This document shows positions 26,201-35,200 of a stretch of 64,000 nucleotides of DNA, piece after piece. The stretch's first letter is position 1, and every line of letters begins with the position of its first letter. The stretch comes from Treponema bryantii NK4A124 (GTDB lineage: Bacteria; Spirochaetota; Spirochaetia; Treponematales; Treponemataceae), in the NCBI RefSeq assembly GCF_000421345.1, contig NZ_ATWV01000010.1:62001-126000 (forward strand), given 5' to 3'. The notes under the pieces were generated by a model that worked only from the letters and a program-made list of their open reading frames with translations, did no database searches and had not been told where the DNA came from. Made by a program: the position numbers and the translations under genes.

Positions 26201-26737
26201 GTACTCGCAACTCAGCGACCTTCTGTAAACGTAATCACAGGTTTGATTAAGGCTAACATCCCGACCCGAATCGCCTTTATGGTTGCCAGCCGAACAGACT
26301 CTAACATCATTATTGATACAGTCGGTGCAGAAAAGCTGCTCGGCCGCGGTGATATGCTTTACGCTTCTGCAGTGGACCCTGCTCCAATCCGAATCCAGGG
26401 AACCTTTGTAAGCGACCAGGAAGTTGAAAACGTAGTTACCGCTGTAAAAGATTACGGCGAGCCTGACTACATCGACGAAGAGATTTTCGTTGAAGATGAT
26501 GACGAAGAAGGAGCCCGCGACCTCTTCGGCGAACCAATGGACGACGATGACCCATTGTACGACCAGGCTCTCGAAATTGTTGTTCAGAGCGGCAAGGCAA
26601 GCGCCAGCTACATCCAACGCCGTCTCAAAATCGGTTACAACCGCGCAGCCCGTCTCGTTGAGGAAATGGAAGAGCGCGGAATTGTCGGCCCACAGAACGG
26701 CAGTAAACCTCGCGAGGTAATTCACATTCCATCTTAA
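23237..26737 (+). CDS. ftsK: DNA translocase FtsK/SpoIIIE with a very long acidic linker
   Basis: A 1166-residue septal DNA pump that clears chromosome ends during division. Four membrane segments occupy the first 150 residues. A linker of nearly 550 residues follows, rich in Asp, Glu, Ala and Pro, including a polyalanine stretch near residues 275-300. The motor has Walker A GATGSGKS near residues 849-856, Walker B VVIIDEFADLM near 955-965 and LATQRPSVNVITG. The C-terminal gamma winged-helix (residues 1095-1160) holds GKASASYIQRRLKIGYNRAARLVEEME, which reads KOPS/SRS-like sites. The linker contains a class A repeat (GVECSRSECIETT, residues 377-390). A GATAAT -10 lies six bases before the ATG. 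Confidence 0.95.
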   Translation: MRASNKSSIITGVALLALAALFTISLILLPLDYGVSGPGHNNILYLLGDMLYSVYGFCSILIPAFLLVSGLSCFASKWTARKTLRLLTALIPFFTCVVTESIVRSIVKVDHSPFAIAKILIALVTGAMLVVIEYLGTGIIADRLNHGGFKNLRRPLKKAAKAPTTSSTLTETESADGFTEVGVLSDDAVEADDSSANEDENDLLEFKKLSKFKEPEEEKESIFSKLKKKFKKADAEEEDDDVEGPKKSTIFDAILDDVQPYEESVPEESEETAVTEQAPAALATAAATATTVAATAAAAATKPAFTIPPATAEEAAAQSSMLTQEEFAALTTPEAPADELEWPDLPPQPKNLPPEYDADFDENDPALEFPPKDTPNAGVECSRSECIETTKEAPKAVNPNDPYATTRYIDSVVENPLYPHKIVISDDSDTPESEEKKTPAQPVTEKPKYPTRIQLKDEAVYESKKEPEVSEADDGYVEDETLPFPDFDIEEPAINTKPAILAKQENHNPHASASENVTNERSVGEYFEDDIDEPKIATKENLYNYFENVDKKKTSPKIEDPYQAEKGSDSDTDEVEDVEDNPQIFDQLAQQQEQADDEDATEDDEVNISTAAASVFKDMDADIRKTMPAKEKAPAALVAAAASAGSHGPAHGGATNLTKDELSDFFNAQQEENTPKTKEIAANPPKTNRATKKGPYVIPSDLLTAYKDDQYWIIDDATKQASLNLKQTLAEFNIEADIIGIKKGPVVTMFEILPAPGVKLSKIVALQDNIALSLAAQSVRIVAPIPGKQAVGIEVPNRNRSVVGFREIIEMDLPEWKKMAVPVVLGKDILGKAQLIDLVKTPHMLIAGATGSGKSVCVNSLILSILYKRSFEDVKMILVDPKVVELKLYNNIPHLLTPVITEPKKALQALQWCLCEMERRYALLDGMGVRDISNYNAKIKEQKICTEKLPYIVVIIDEFADLMATSGKELENIVARLTAMSRAVGIHLVLATQRPSVNVITGLIKANIPTRIAFMVASRTDSNIIIDTVGAEKLLGRGDMLYASAVDPAPIRIQGTFVSDQEVENVVTAVKDYGEPDYIDEEIFVEDDDEEGARDLFGEPMDDDDPLYDQALEIVVQSGKASASYIQRRLKIGYNRAARLVEEMEERGIVGPQNGSKPREVIHIPS
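24367..24406. repeat. Class A palindromic element in the ftsK linker
   Basis: GGGGGTTGAG and ATCGAAACCACC as outer parts around a perfect inner dyad CTCGCGAAGCGAG. It is in frame, encoding GVECSRSECIETT: two cysteines inside an otherwise Asp/Glu/Pro-rich linker with no other Cys nearby. Confidence 0.8.
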
Positions 26738-26743
26738 AATGAG

Positions 26744-26770
26744 GTCATGCTGAACTTGTTTCAGCATCTC
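26744..26770. repeat. Class C palindromic element between ftsK and the next gene
   Basis: GTCATGCTGAACTTG, then TTTCAGCATCTC, with arms ATGCTGAA and TTCAGCAT, 6 bp after the ftsK stop. Same family as 10475, 52921 and 57856. Confidence 0.7.
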
Positions 26771-26796
26771 ATGTTCAATCATAAAGGTAATATAAA

Positions 26797-27099
26797 ATGA
26801 TTTTGATAATTCTTAGCTTTATCGCCGGCCTGGCCTTCCTCGCCGCCGGCGTATATTTTCTCTTACCAGGATATCTCGATAAACTCAATGAAGCTGCCTC
26901 AGACAAGTCGCCGGAAAACCTCCGCAAAAATCAGCTCCGCGCAAAATCCAGCGGCTACGTAGCACTCAGCCTCGGCGCACTAACTCTCGTCTTCGCCTTT
27001 ATGCTGCTGAGCTTCCCGCAAATCGCATCGCCGCTTGTACTCGTTTACATGATTTTTTTACTCGCCGCCGTCAGCGTGCTTCTTGTGATGTATAAATAA
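26797..27099 (+). CDS. Small membrane protein of unknown function
   Basis: A 100-residue protein with three hydrophobic segments: MILIILSFIAGLAFLAAGVYFLL, YVALSLGALTLVFAFMLLSF and VLVYMIFLLAAVSVLLVMYK. Between the first two is a charged loop (DKLNEAASDKSPENLRKNQLRAK). AAAGG lies upstream of the ATG. It may be co-transcribed with ftsK. Family not recognised. Confidence 0.6.
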   Translation: MILIILSFIAGLAFLAAGVYFLLPGYLDKLNEAASDKSPENLRKNQLRAKSSGYVALSLGALTLVFAFMLLSFPQIASPLVLVYMIFLLAAVSVLLVMYK

Positions 27100-27107
27100 T
27101 CTTTTCT

Positions 27108-27839
27108 TTACAATTTCTCTTTATTCTTCATCGAATAAACGCAGCCGCAGTAGGTCTGGCGGTACATGCCGTATTCTTGGCTGAGTTCAAGGCTGCGTTT
27201 GAATCCACCTTTTTTTTTGAAATCTGAGAAGAGCCATTTTGGGGAGGTTGAGGTCTCGGTGACAGTAGCGGCAGTAGCAGCATTTGTGGCTGTAGCGGCC
27301 AGTAGCCGGCCTTCAATCTCAACTCCGAGTTCATTGATTTTTACAGCATCCTTGAAGGGACTTATTGAAAGCGATGTGCAGAAATAATCAAAATGATTTT
27401 GAGCGGCATAGGCGGCGGCGCGCTCTAGACGGAACTTGTAACAGCGACGACAGCGTTCTCCTTTTTCGGGTTCGTTGGCAAGCTCAGGCTCCTCGCGCAC
27501 ACCAACAGCGTCATAAAACTGTTCCGGCTGATACTCGTACTCAACAACCTTCACTCCAGTATCCAGTGCAGGCGGAAAAACTTCATAGAGCTTTTTTAAT
27601 TCTGCAAGACGCCTTTCGTATTCTTCCTGAGGATAAATGTTTGGATTGTAATATAGAACTGTAATCTGAAAATATTTAGAAAGATACTCCAGAACATAAG
27701 ATGAACAAGGTCCACAGCAGGCATGGAGAAGAAGACTAGGTTTTGGAGCATGCTGCGAGAAATCGGCTTGTTTCTGTTCACTCTCAAGTCCAGCCAGTAA
27801 TTCATCAAGAATTTTCTGATAGTTTATCTTTTTTTCCAT
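27108..27839 (-). CDS. queH: Epoxyqueuosine reductase QueH
   Basis: A 243-residue enzyme for the last step of queuosine biosynthesis, reducing epoxyqueuosine in tRNA. It replaces the cobalamin-dependent QueG. The family is identified by LLLHACCGPCSSYVLEYL near residues 36-53 (metal/Fe-S cysteines), YYNPNIYPQEEYERR, GERCRRCYKFRLERAA and a final TYCGCVYS. Between the catalytic core and the C-terminus lies an Ala/Thr-rich insertion (AATATNAATAATVTETSTS) not usual for the family. No ribosome-binding site is evident. Confidence 0.92.
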   Translation of the reverse strand: MEKKINYQKILDELLAGLESEQKQADFSQHAPKPSLLLHACCGPCSSYVLEYLSKYFQITVLYYNPNIYPQEEYERRLAELKKLYEVFPPALDTGVKVVEYEYQPEQFYDAVGVREEPELANEPEKGERCRRCYKFRLERAAAYAAQNHFDYFCTSLSISPFKDAVKINELGVEIEGRLLAATATNAATAATVTETSTSPKWLFSDFKKKGGFKRSLELSQEYGMYRQTYCGCVYSMKNKEKL

Positions 27840-27902
27840 AAGATATATTTAGTATGAGATTTTTGCTCTATTTCTGCAAGTAGTTATCGATTTTAATGAT
27901 TT

Positions 27903-28164
27903 TTCCGACAAACAATTCTCAATCTTTCGAATTTGTCGGAAAAAAGAATGACCCTAGAGTGCGAAATTCCGACAAAATGCCATTATTAATTGCTTTTTGT
28001 CGGAATTTTCCTCAGAAAAAACATAAATTATCTGATTTTTAGAACTTTAATAAGGTATTTTTTCCGACAAATTTAAGATTCTTGTTATATTTTGTCGGAA
28101 AATCCCTATTTTTAAAGACTTGTATTTCCGACAAAAACTCTATTTTTCTTCATTTTTGTCGGAA
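27903..28164. repeat. Array of four dyads: TTCCGACAAA, 19-bp spacer, TTTGTCGGAA
   Basis: Eight copies of a 10-bp motif strictly alternate in orientation. Forward copies are at 27903, 27967, 28062 and 28126; inverted copies at 27932, 27996, 28091 and 28155. Each forward-inverted pair is separated by exactly 19 bp, and the four spacers share no sequence. Pair starts are 64, 95 and 64 bp apart. Outside the core the arms co-vary: TTTTCCG/CGGAAAA in pair 1, AATTCCG/CGGAATT in pair 2. The array fills most of the 364-bp gene-free gap between queH and the decarboxylase gene. It is a set of hairpins or of dyad protein sites. Confidence 0.85.
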
Positions 28165-28203
28165 AAACCGCTTGCGCGCTTTGTTTTTAACGGTTCTTCG
28201 ATT

Positions 28204-29376
28204 TTAGCGCATAAAGTAAGTCTTTATCGGCGGGAAGCCGTTGAAGGCAACCGAGGCATATGTTGAAGTATAAGCACCTGTTGAAAGCCAGTAAAGCTTG
28301 TCACCGGCTTTGAGGGAAATCGGCAGCTTGTACTTTGCATCCTCGTACATGATGTCCATAGAGTCGCAGGTAGGGCCTGCAATAATTACGATGCCTTCTT
28401 TTTCACCAGGTTTGTCGCGGCTGGTTACCACAGGATATTTGATTGATTCGTCGAGGGTTTCGATGAGGCCGTTGAATTTTCCGGCGTCAACATAAACCCA
28501 GCGGGCCAGGGCTGTGTTGTTTTTGCGCGAAGTCAGAATTACTTCCGAAGTCAAAATACCGCTGTCGCCAACAAGAGATCGTCCCGGCTCAAGAATAATT
28601 TCCGGAATATCATCACCAAAGTCTTCCTGAATATAACGGGTTATTTCCGAAGCATATTCAGACAAAGCATTTGTAGGTTCAATGTAACTTGCAGGGAAAC
28701 CGCCACCCATATTAATCATCGAAAGGCGAATACCCTCTTCCTCTTCGAGGGAAGTAAACAAATATTTTACCTTAGCAATAGCATCGTTCCACTGACCAAT
28801 ATCGCGCTGCTGGCTTCCAACATGGAAGCTGATTCCATAAGGAGTAAGGCCAAGGTCGCGGGCAAGCACCAGCAAATCATAAGCCATATCAGGGTGACAG
28901 CCGAACTTGCGGGAAAGCGGCCAGTCAGCACTTACCGAGTTTTCTACGAGAATACGCACATAAATGCGCGAACCAGGAGCATTCTCAGCAATGGCCTTGA
29001 GGTCGTCCTTGCTGTCGGTAGCAAACATGCGCACGCCCTTGTCGTAAAAGTATTTAATGTCCTTAGCCTTTTTGATTGTGTTACCGTAAGAAAGTCGATC
29101 CGGAGAAACGTTGAACTTTGAAATCATGTCCAGCTCATAGCGGGAAGCAATATCAAAGTTTGAACCCATTTCTGCAAGCATTTCCAGAACCGGCTCGCCA
29201 GGGTTAGACTTCATCGCATAATAAATGCGGGCATAAGGAAAAGAATCTCTAAGACGAATAAAATTCTGCTTGATAGTGTTGAGATTGATTACGATATTTG
29301 GGGTTTCCAAATCTTTAGAAAAGTCGAGAAAACGCTGCCAGTCCTTATCACTGACATAGTCGTTACGATTAAACAT
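28204..29376 (-). CDS. Type III PLP-dependent ornithine/lysine decarboxylase
   Basis: A 390-residue enzyme of the alanine-racemase-fold decarboxylases that make putrescine or cadaverine. Key motifs: YYAMKSNPGEPVLEML (PLP lysine), GYGNTIKKAKDI region (LSYGNTIK), ISFHVGSQQRD, NMGGGFPASY, ILEPGRSLVGD and GPTCDSMDIMY (the Cys-Asp of the partner subunit), followed by TGAYTSTYASVAFNGF. The ATG at 29376 is preferred to one 18 codons upstream because AGGTGA stands seven bases before it; the extra hydrophobic N-terminus would be unusual. Ornithine versus lysine preference cannot be assigned. Confidence 0.88.
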   Translation of the reverse strand: MFNRNDYVSDKDWQRFLDFSKDLETPNIVINLNTIKQNFIRLRDSFPYARIYYAMKSNPGEPVLEMLAEMGSNFDIASRYELDMISKFNVSPDRLSYGNTIKKAKDIKYFYDKGVRMFATDSKDDLKAIAENAPGSRIYVRILVENSVSADWPLSRKFGCHPDMAYDLLVLARDLGLTPYGISFHVGSQQRDIGQWNDAIAKVKYLFTSLEEEEGIRLSMINMGGGFPASYIEPTNALSEYASEITRYIQEDFGDDIPEIILEPGRSLVGDSGILTSEVILTSRKNNTALARWVYVDAGKFNGLIETLDESIKYPVVTSRDKPGEKEGIVIIAGPTCDSMDIMYEDAKYKLPISLKAGDKLYWLSTGAYTSTYASVAFNGFPPIKTYFMR

Positions 29377-29606
29377 CCAAATCACCTGTACATAAATGAT
29401 ATAAATGAAAAATACGGTCAACGCCGTCACGCTGCCTATGTCTAAGGAACTTAGTTTATTTCAACGTTCGGCAAATAATAGCAAAAAACATTGATATAGT
29501 TAATACATTTTTCTAAAATTAAAAAAATTGTTATATATTCAATTTTGTACAATTTATTTAGATGTTTTTCCTTGTTTTTCACATCAATAATCAGTAACTT
29601 TAATAT

Positions 29607-30539
29607 ATGAACATACAGGATTTTGAATACCTCAGCAGCAACCTAGAAAGCTCCGGACTTTTCGGCAGCGACACTTCAATCGCAAATCTTTTTCTGCTGC
29701 AGGATAAATACAATACAGAACTCAAAATCCAGAAAAATATCCTCTTCCGCTATTATCATGGCTCACAGGATTCAAAAAACCGCACAGGCTACGGCTTTCC
29801 CCTTTCAATGAAAAATCCGCCGCAAGACTGGCTAAAAACAGCCCTCGAATATATTTTTGAAGATGCAAAAGCCCAAAAGCGCCCTGTAGCCTTCTGTCTT
29901 CTTACAAGCGAGCAGAAAGCCCTCATAAACGACTGCCTGGCCCGCCACTTCCCCGGCCGCAGCATAAACTGGAAAACCAACCGCGACGACTGCGACTACA
30001 TTTATCTGCGCAGCAACCTGGCCGACCTCCCCGGCTCCCAATATCAGAAAAAGCGAAACCACATTTCCCGCTTCAACCGAATTTACGGCGCCCAGGGAAC
30101 AAACTGGGACTTCAAAGCCTATCCCGAAAATGACATCGCCGCCGACATCCTTATCGTTTCCCAAAAGTGGTACGAAGAAAACCAGGGCGACTCCGAAGAA
30201 GTTCTCCGTCTGGAACACGAAAGCATCAAAATCGCCCTTGAAAATACAGAGCTGCTCAGGCTCCGCGGCGGCGTCCTCTACATCAACGAACAGCCCGCTG
30301 CCATGACCTTGGCCGCCCCTGTTTCCGGTGACGTCCTCGATGTAATTTACGAAAAGTCCTTTGGTGACTTTGCCCGCAATGGAGCCTTTGCCGTCATCAA
30401 CCAGCAGTTCGCCCGCCGCTGCGAGTCTTTCCTTTATCTGAACCGCGAAGAGGATATGGGCGTAGAAGGTCTTCGCAAGGCCAAGCTTTCCTACAAGCCC
30501 GAAATTATTTTAGAAAAATTTTATGGAGAGGTCCTCTAA
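29607..30539 (+). CDS. DUF2156 domain protein (phosphatidylglycerol lysyltransferase C-terminal-like)
   Basis: A 310-residue protein of the DUF2156 group, a tandem GNAT-like fold seen in aminoacyl-tRNA-dependent transferases. Markers include SIANLFLLQDKYN, YIYLRSNLADLPGSQYQKKRNHISRFNR (a typical lysine-arginine loop), GGVLYINEQPAAMTLAAP and FLYLNREEDMGVEGLRKAKLSYKPE. It has no membrane part, unlike full MprF. It shares the TAATG stop-start with the following cysteine-cluster gene, so they are co-translated. Confidence 0.85.
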   Translation: MNIQDFEYLSSNLESSGLFGSDTSIANLFLLQDKYNTELKIQKNILFRYYHGSQDSKNRTGYGFPLSMKNPPQDWLKTALEYIFEDAKAQKRPVAFCLLTSEQKALINDCLARHFPGRSINWKTNRDDCDYIYLRSNLADLPGSQYQKKRNHISRFNRIYGAQGTNWDFKAYPENDIAADILIVSQKWYEENQGDSEEVLRLEHESIKIALENTELLRLRGGVLYINEQPAAMTLAAPVSGDVLDVIYEKSFGDFARNGAFAVINQQFARRCESFLYLNREEDMGVEGLRKAKLSYKPEIILEKFYGEVL

Positions 30540-31048
30540 TGTTATCATCTATCCTCGCAAAATCAGACTGTGCCGCCTGCAAGTTCTGCTGCAGCTTCCG
30601 CCGCACCAGTCTCTGGGAAACCCCAGTCTTCCCCGAGGCGGACCTCCCGAAATTCCAGGCCCTCAAGCCAGACGCAAAGTTCCGCCCAGCGGGCAAGTCA
30701 GGAAAGTCCTTCACCTTCGACCTCCGCAATGCCTATCACACAGACGACCCATCCGAAGAAGCAGCCTGCCCATTCCTGGATCCATCTCGCGGCTGCACGC
30801 TCCCACAGGACCTCAAGCCATTTGAATGCAAAATCTGGCCCCTGCGCGCCGTCCGCCAGAAAGACAACAGCATCGCCGTCGCCCTCACCCCAACCTGCCC
30901 CGCCATCAACAAAGTTCCTCTCGATCGCGTCCGTGAACTTGCCGCTTCAGGCCTTGGCCAGCAGATTCTCGACTACGCAACCGAACACCCGGATATAATT
31001 AAAGAAGCCTCAGACTTCCTTTCAAACATCATCTATCCGCTAAAATAG
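30539..31048 (+). CDS. YkgJ-family cysteine cluster protein
   Basis: A 169-residue protein with the YkgJ zinc/iron-chelating signature: CAACKFCCSFRRTS at residues 11-24, then EEAACPFLDPSRGCTLPQDLKPFECKIWPLR in the middle, which spaces eight cysteines as expected. Function of the family is undetermined; it may coordinate iron-sulphur or zinc. It overlaps the DUF2156 gene by the TAATG junction. Confidence 0.85.
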   Translation: MLSSILAKSDCAACKFCCSFRRTSLWETPVFPEADLPKFQALKPDAKFRPAGKSGKSFTFDLRNAYHTDDPSEEAACPFLDPSRGCTLPQDLKPFECKIWPLRAVRQKDNSIAVALTPTCPAINKVPLDRVRELAASGLGQQILDYATEHPDIIKEASDFLSNIIYPLK

Positions 31049-31132
31049 CCCGGACAGCACAAGTCTGTCACAAAACAGTCCCAATAACAAAATAATGGCG
31101 GATTTTTCCTTTATCCATTATAATATATTGTT

Positions 31133-32257
31133 ATGGATGAAAATCTGTCTCAAACTCCGGAGCAAAACACAAAAAGAGTTTACGACATTTCAACCCTTAC
31201 TCGACTTTTAAAAAAAGACTTCGTATTTGTAATTGCTGTTTTTCTTTTTCTGCTTATGATTTTCGCAGACATCAGTGTTTATGAAGCCTTTGGCTCCGTA
31301 CGCTCTCGAAAACTCGAAGCCCAGAATCTAGCCCTTTTATATGCAAATGAAATAAAAGAAAACTATGATAACGCTTCAGACCACAATGAAAAAACTTTAA
31401 GAAATATTCTTTACGGTCACTTCAACCTTTCCGGTTTACAGAATCGCGGCTACAAATTTTCTATCTATAAAGTCAGCAATTATACAAATGAAGCCACTAC
31501 CGTTTTTGGTTCCGACATCAAGAAGCTAAATAAACCAATATCTGTACGCCTTGATATTCCGGATGGTCATTATGAGCTCGCTGTTGCACCTTCCGGTCAC
31601 TGGGTAAACATTCATCTTGTAATTGTACTTACAACCCTTTCACTTCTTTTGATTGCAGCTTTTACAATTCTTACTCTTCTTTTCTTAAAACTCCGCCAGA
31701 GCAATATCCGACTTGCCCAGCTTGCCACTCTGGATCAGCTTACAGGCCTTTATACAAAACAAACGGCAATTTTTACACTAAAAAAAGAAATTGATTACGC
31801 AAACCGTAACGGAAGTCAGGTTGCTGTGTGTTTTATAGATATGAATAATTTTAAACAGATTAATGACAGATTCGGTCATACAACAGGCGATACTGCCCTC
31901 TCTAAAGTTGCAAAACGCCTGATGGAATCTGTTCGCCCGGAAGATATTGTTGCCCGCTTTGGCGGTGATGAATTCATAATCATCTTCCGTGGAAAAAACA
32001 CCGGTACAGACTATACCAGTACCGTAGAACGCATTAAAGCCGTTCTCAATGTTCCGGCAAAACTCTCGGCCCATGTTCTGGCAGATATTTCAGCTTCAGT
32101 TGGTCTCGCAGTTTATCCGACTAACGGAAACTGTGTAGAAGAGCTTATTTCTTATGCAGATAAGGCAATGTATGAAGAAAAAGCCCGCATGAAAAAAGCA
32201 GAACGCATAAACGCAAGAGCAGACGGAAAACTGGAAGTTCTTCGCGCAGAAAAATAA
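31133..32257 (+). CDS. Membrane-bound diguanylate cyclase (GGDEF)
   Basis: A 374-residue protein. One membrane segment near residues 30-50, a periplasmic sensor of about 100 residues, a second segment near 160-185 and a cytoplasmic GGDEF domain (LDQLTGLYTKQTAIFTL..., CFIDMNNFKQIND, FGGDEFIIIF). The intact GGDEF and Phe before it indicate active c-di-GMP synthesis. No RxxD inhibitory site is obvious. TATAAT lies eight bases before the ATG and no ribosome-binding site is seen. In treponemes c-di-GMP controls motility and chemotaxis. Confidence 0.93.
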   Translation: MDENLSQTPEQNTKRVYDISTLTRLLKKDFVFVIAVFLFLLMIFADISVYEAFGSVRSRKLEAQNLALLYANEIKENYDNASDHNEKTLRNILYGHFNLSGLQNRGYKFSIYKVSNYTNEATTVFGSDIKKLNKPISVRLDIPDGHYELAVAPSGHWVNIHLVIVLTTLSLLLIAAFTILTLLFLKLRQSNIRLAQLATLDQLTGLYTKQTAIFTLKKEIDYANRNGSQVAVCFIDMNNFKQINDRFGHTTGDTALSKVAKRLMESVRPEDIVARFGGDEFIIIFRGKNTGTDYTSTVERIKAVLNVPAKLSAHVLADISASVGLAVYPTNGNCVEELISYADKAMYEEKARMKKAERINARADGKLEVLRAEK

Positions 32258-32290
32258 TTCTAAATCAATATAAAATATTTCGAGGTTCTC

Positions 32291-35200
32291 ATGAAAAAAA
32301 TTGCTTTTATAGTTTCTGTATTTTTTATTTCCTTACTAACGTTCGTTAGTTGTAAAAAAACTGATGTTCAGAGCTCAGGTATAGCCACAGTCTTCTCAAC
32401 ATCAAAGGCCTACTCCGAAGAAAAACCGGAATATCTGGAGCGTCCTTCCCTTCTATTAAAAACGGACACTACTAATCTTGTAGATTTTGATTCCGTAAAA
32501 AAATTCTTTACCCTTGATTTCACACCTGAATATCCGGATTCTGCTTTTAACGAAGTAAAAACAAAAACTTCACAAAAAAAGCAAACAAAAAAATCATCTG
32601 AAAAAAATGACAAGGGAAACTCTGTTATTCCCGGAATCCGAAAGCTTTCAGATTACATAACTAAGTATTCAACAAAAAAAACAAGCCTTGCTGAATATAA
32701 ACCTGCAGACGAAGTCGAAGAAGACTACAGCACAAAAGACTTCTTTATTGAAGACTGGGGACCTCAGGAAAAAATTCCTGGCGGCGAAAATTATCCATCT
32801 TTCTATGTCATATTTTCATCTCCGGTTCATTCTCTTCAGGCTCTCGACCAGCCAGAAAAAACTTCAGATATCATGCAGATTACACCTCCACTTTCAGGTA
32901 CCTTCCGCTGGTATGGAACAAGACATTTAAGCTTCGAAGCTGACCAGAGCGCAGACCCGGCTGTTCAATATACAATCACCATCAATTCAAATACAAAATC
33001 ATCCGGCGGGAAATCACTTACCGGAGACACAGTTTTTAAAACTCAGGCTGAACCCGTAGAAATTACAAATATCTGGGGTGGCTATATAAAAGACAGCGAA
33101 TGTGCTTACGGCTGGTATACAGGAGCTCTTCCTCCTTATGAAAATCGTTTTGTAATGCGCACAAATTACACCACCAGTCTCCTGGCAATACAGCAGAATC
33201 TTTCAATCGTCGTAAACGGAAAGAAAGCTGAATATGACATTACACCTGTCTATAAAGAAATTTTTGATATGTGGTATAACAAAGCTGATTTTGACCAGGC
33301 TGCAGAACGTACCAATACCTGGCTCGTAGAAATCAAAAGCCCCCTTCCACATAATACAAAAGTTGAAGTTATAAACTCAGCAGGAGAATCTCAAAGCTAC
33401 GAAACTCTACGCCCTTTTGAAATTGATGAAGTTTACAGCATGACAGATTATTCTTCTTCAAAATACAGCTGGCCTTTAACCATTTATTTTACCCAGGAAC
33501 CAGACAAAGAATCTTTACTCAACAATTTAACTTACGACAATGGCCCGAAAATTACCGAAGACAATATTCTTTTCTACGGCCGTTCAATAAAGTTATGCAA
33601 TCTTCCATTCAATTATAATCAGACTCATACTCTAAGCTTTGGAAAAGATTTAAAAGATAAATTTGGCCAGCCGCTAACCGGAGCAAAAGCTTCTTATACT
33701 TTTAAAACCCCAATGGAAATTGCCTATGTAAGATATCAGAATTACGGAACTAAAATGCTCGAAGCTCAGTTCCCTCATAAAATGATTTTCGAATATCAGA
33801 ATCTTATACAGGGAAAATACGGACTTCAAAAAACAAATCGTCCTACAGGCAACGGAATTTATGAATTTAATAAAAATGAAACTGTTTACCATGATCTTGA
33901 TGTCAGCATAAAAAATCAAAGACAATTTGCAGAAATGGATTTAGAACCTTTCCTGGATGACGGATACGGTTTTGTCCGCTTCGAAGCAAATGCCAAATAC
34001 AAAACATATAATCACTGGAGACAAGAGTATGAAGATGAAGAACCAAAAATGTACGGTGTAGTACAGGTTACTGATCTTGGTATTACTGCACGTATGGGCT
34101 TCAATAAAGCAGTTATAATGGTACGAAGCCTTTCTACAGGAAAGCCCGTAGAAAATGCAGATGTATATATTGTTCATGATTTAAATGATTATCAAAAATG
34201 GAAGGACTCAAATTATATACCTAAAGAAATTTTTATACCCGGTGATGAGAATACTTACGATAAACTTTATGCACAGGGAAAGACAGATAAAAATGGTTTA
34301 GCCGTAATCAATTATACAAATGAGCAGATGGATAAAATCCAGGGAGAAACAAGCACTGCTTTTGTCTATGTCATCAATGGTAAAGACAAAGCTGCTTTCG
34401 GACCTGCTTCTCATAACACCTGGCGCGAAGGAGTAAGTACAGATTCAAGCCAGAATGCAAGAAAGCCTCAGCAGCGAACCTTTATGTTTACAGACCGTGG
34501 AATCTACAGACCAGGTGAAACTGTGACCTTCCGCGGAATTGACCGTGACCAGCTTCTCGGAAGCTTTACTACCCATACAGGCTGGTACTCAATAAACGCA
34601 AAAGGAGCCTGGTGGGATTCAAAAGATATAATTGAACCAATTGCCGGCCAGCTTTCTGAATCCGGCGGTTTTTATGGTTCCTTTAAAATCCCGGATGATT
34701 TAAAACGCGGAACTTATAATCTCATCTATACTCGTGGAGATAATTCTGATGAAAGAGCAATGATTCAATTTACGGTTGCAGATTTTGAAAGAGTAAAATT
34801 CGAATCATCAATTTCTGTTCCGGACATTTCATACTATAGCGGAGATAAACTTTCTGCAAATCTTTCTGCATCTTATCTTGCAGGTGGTTCGTTAGGCGGC
34901 TCTAACTATGAAGTAACCTGGTATAAAGAAGCAACAACTTTTAAAACCTCAGAGCCTGCTGCTAATGGATATACTTTTGATTCAGGAGTCTATCCTTCAA
35001 GATATTATTATTCAAACGATACCGGTTCTCTTTCAATGGACGGTAAAGCAGCTCTCTCCTGTAAGTCTGAAGAAATCACAGATGGTGCACCATATATTTA
35101 TCATATAGAAACAGCTGTTACAGATATTTCAAATCAGCGTATTACAGCTCAAAATAATATCAGAGTTCATCCGGCCCAATTCTATATCGGCCTTGCGAAA

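Noticed and set aside
26033-26782. A 249-codon open frame on the minus strand opposite the ftsK motor domain
   Set aside because: It is antisense to the conserved Walker and gamma regions, begins in a repeat and shows no protein-like pattern.
27903-28164. Reading the TTCCGACAAA array as a CRISPR
   Set aside because: The motif alternates in orientation, is only 10 bp, and unit spacing is 64 and 95 bp; no cas genes are present. It is better described as dyads.
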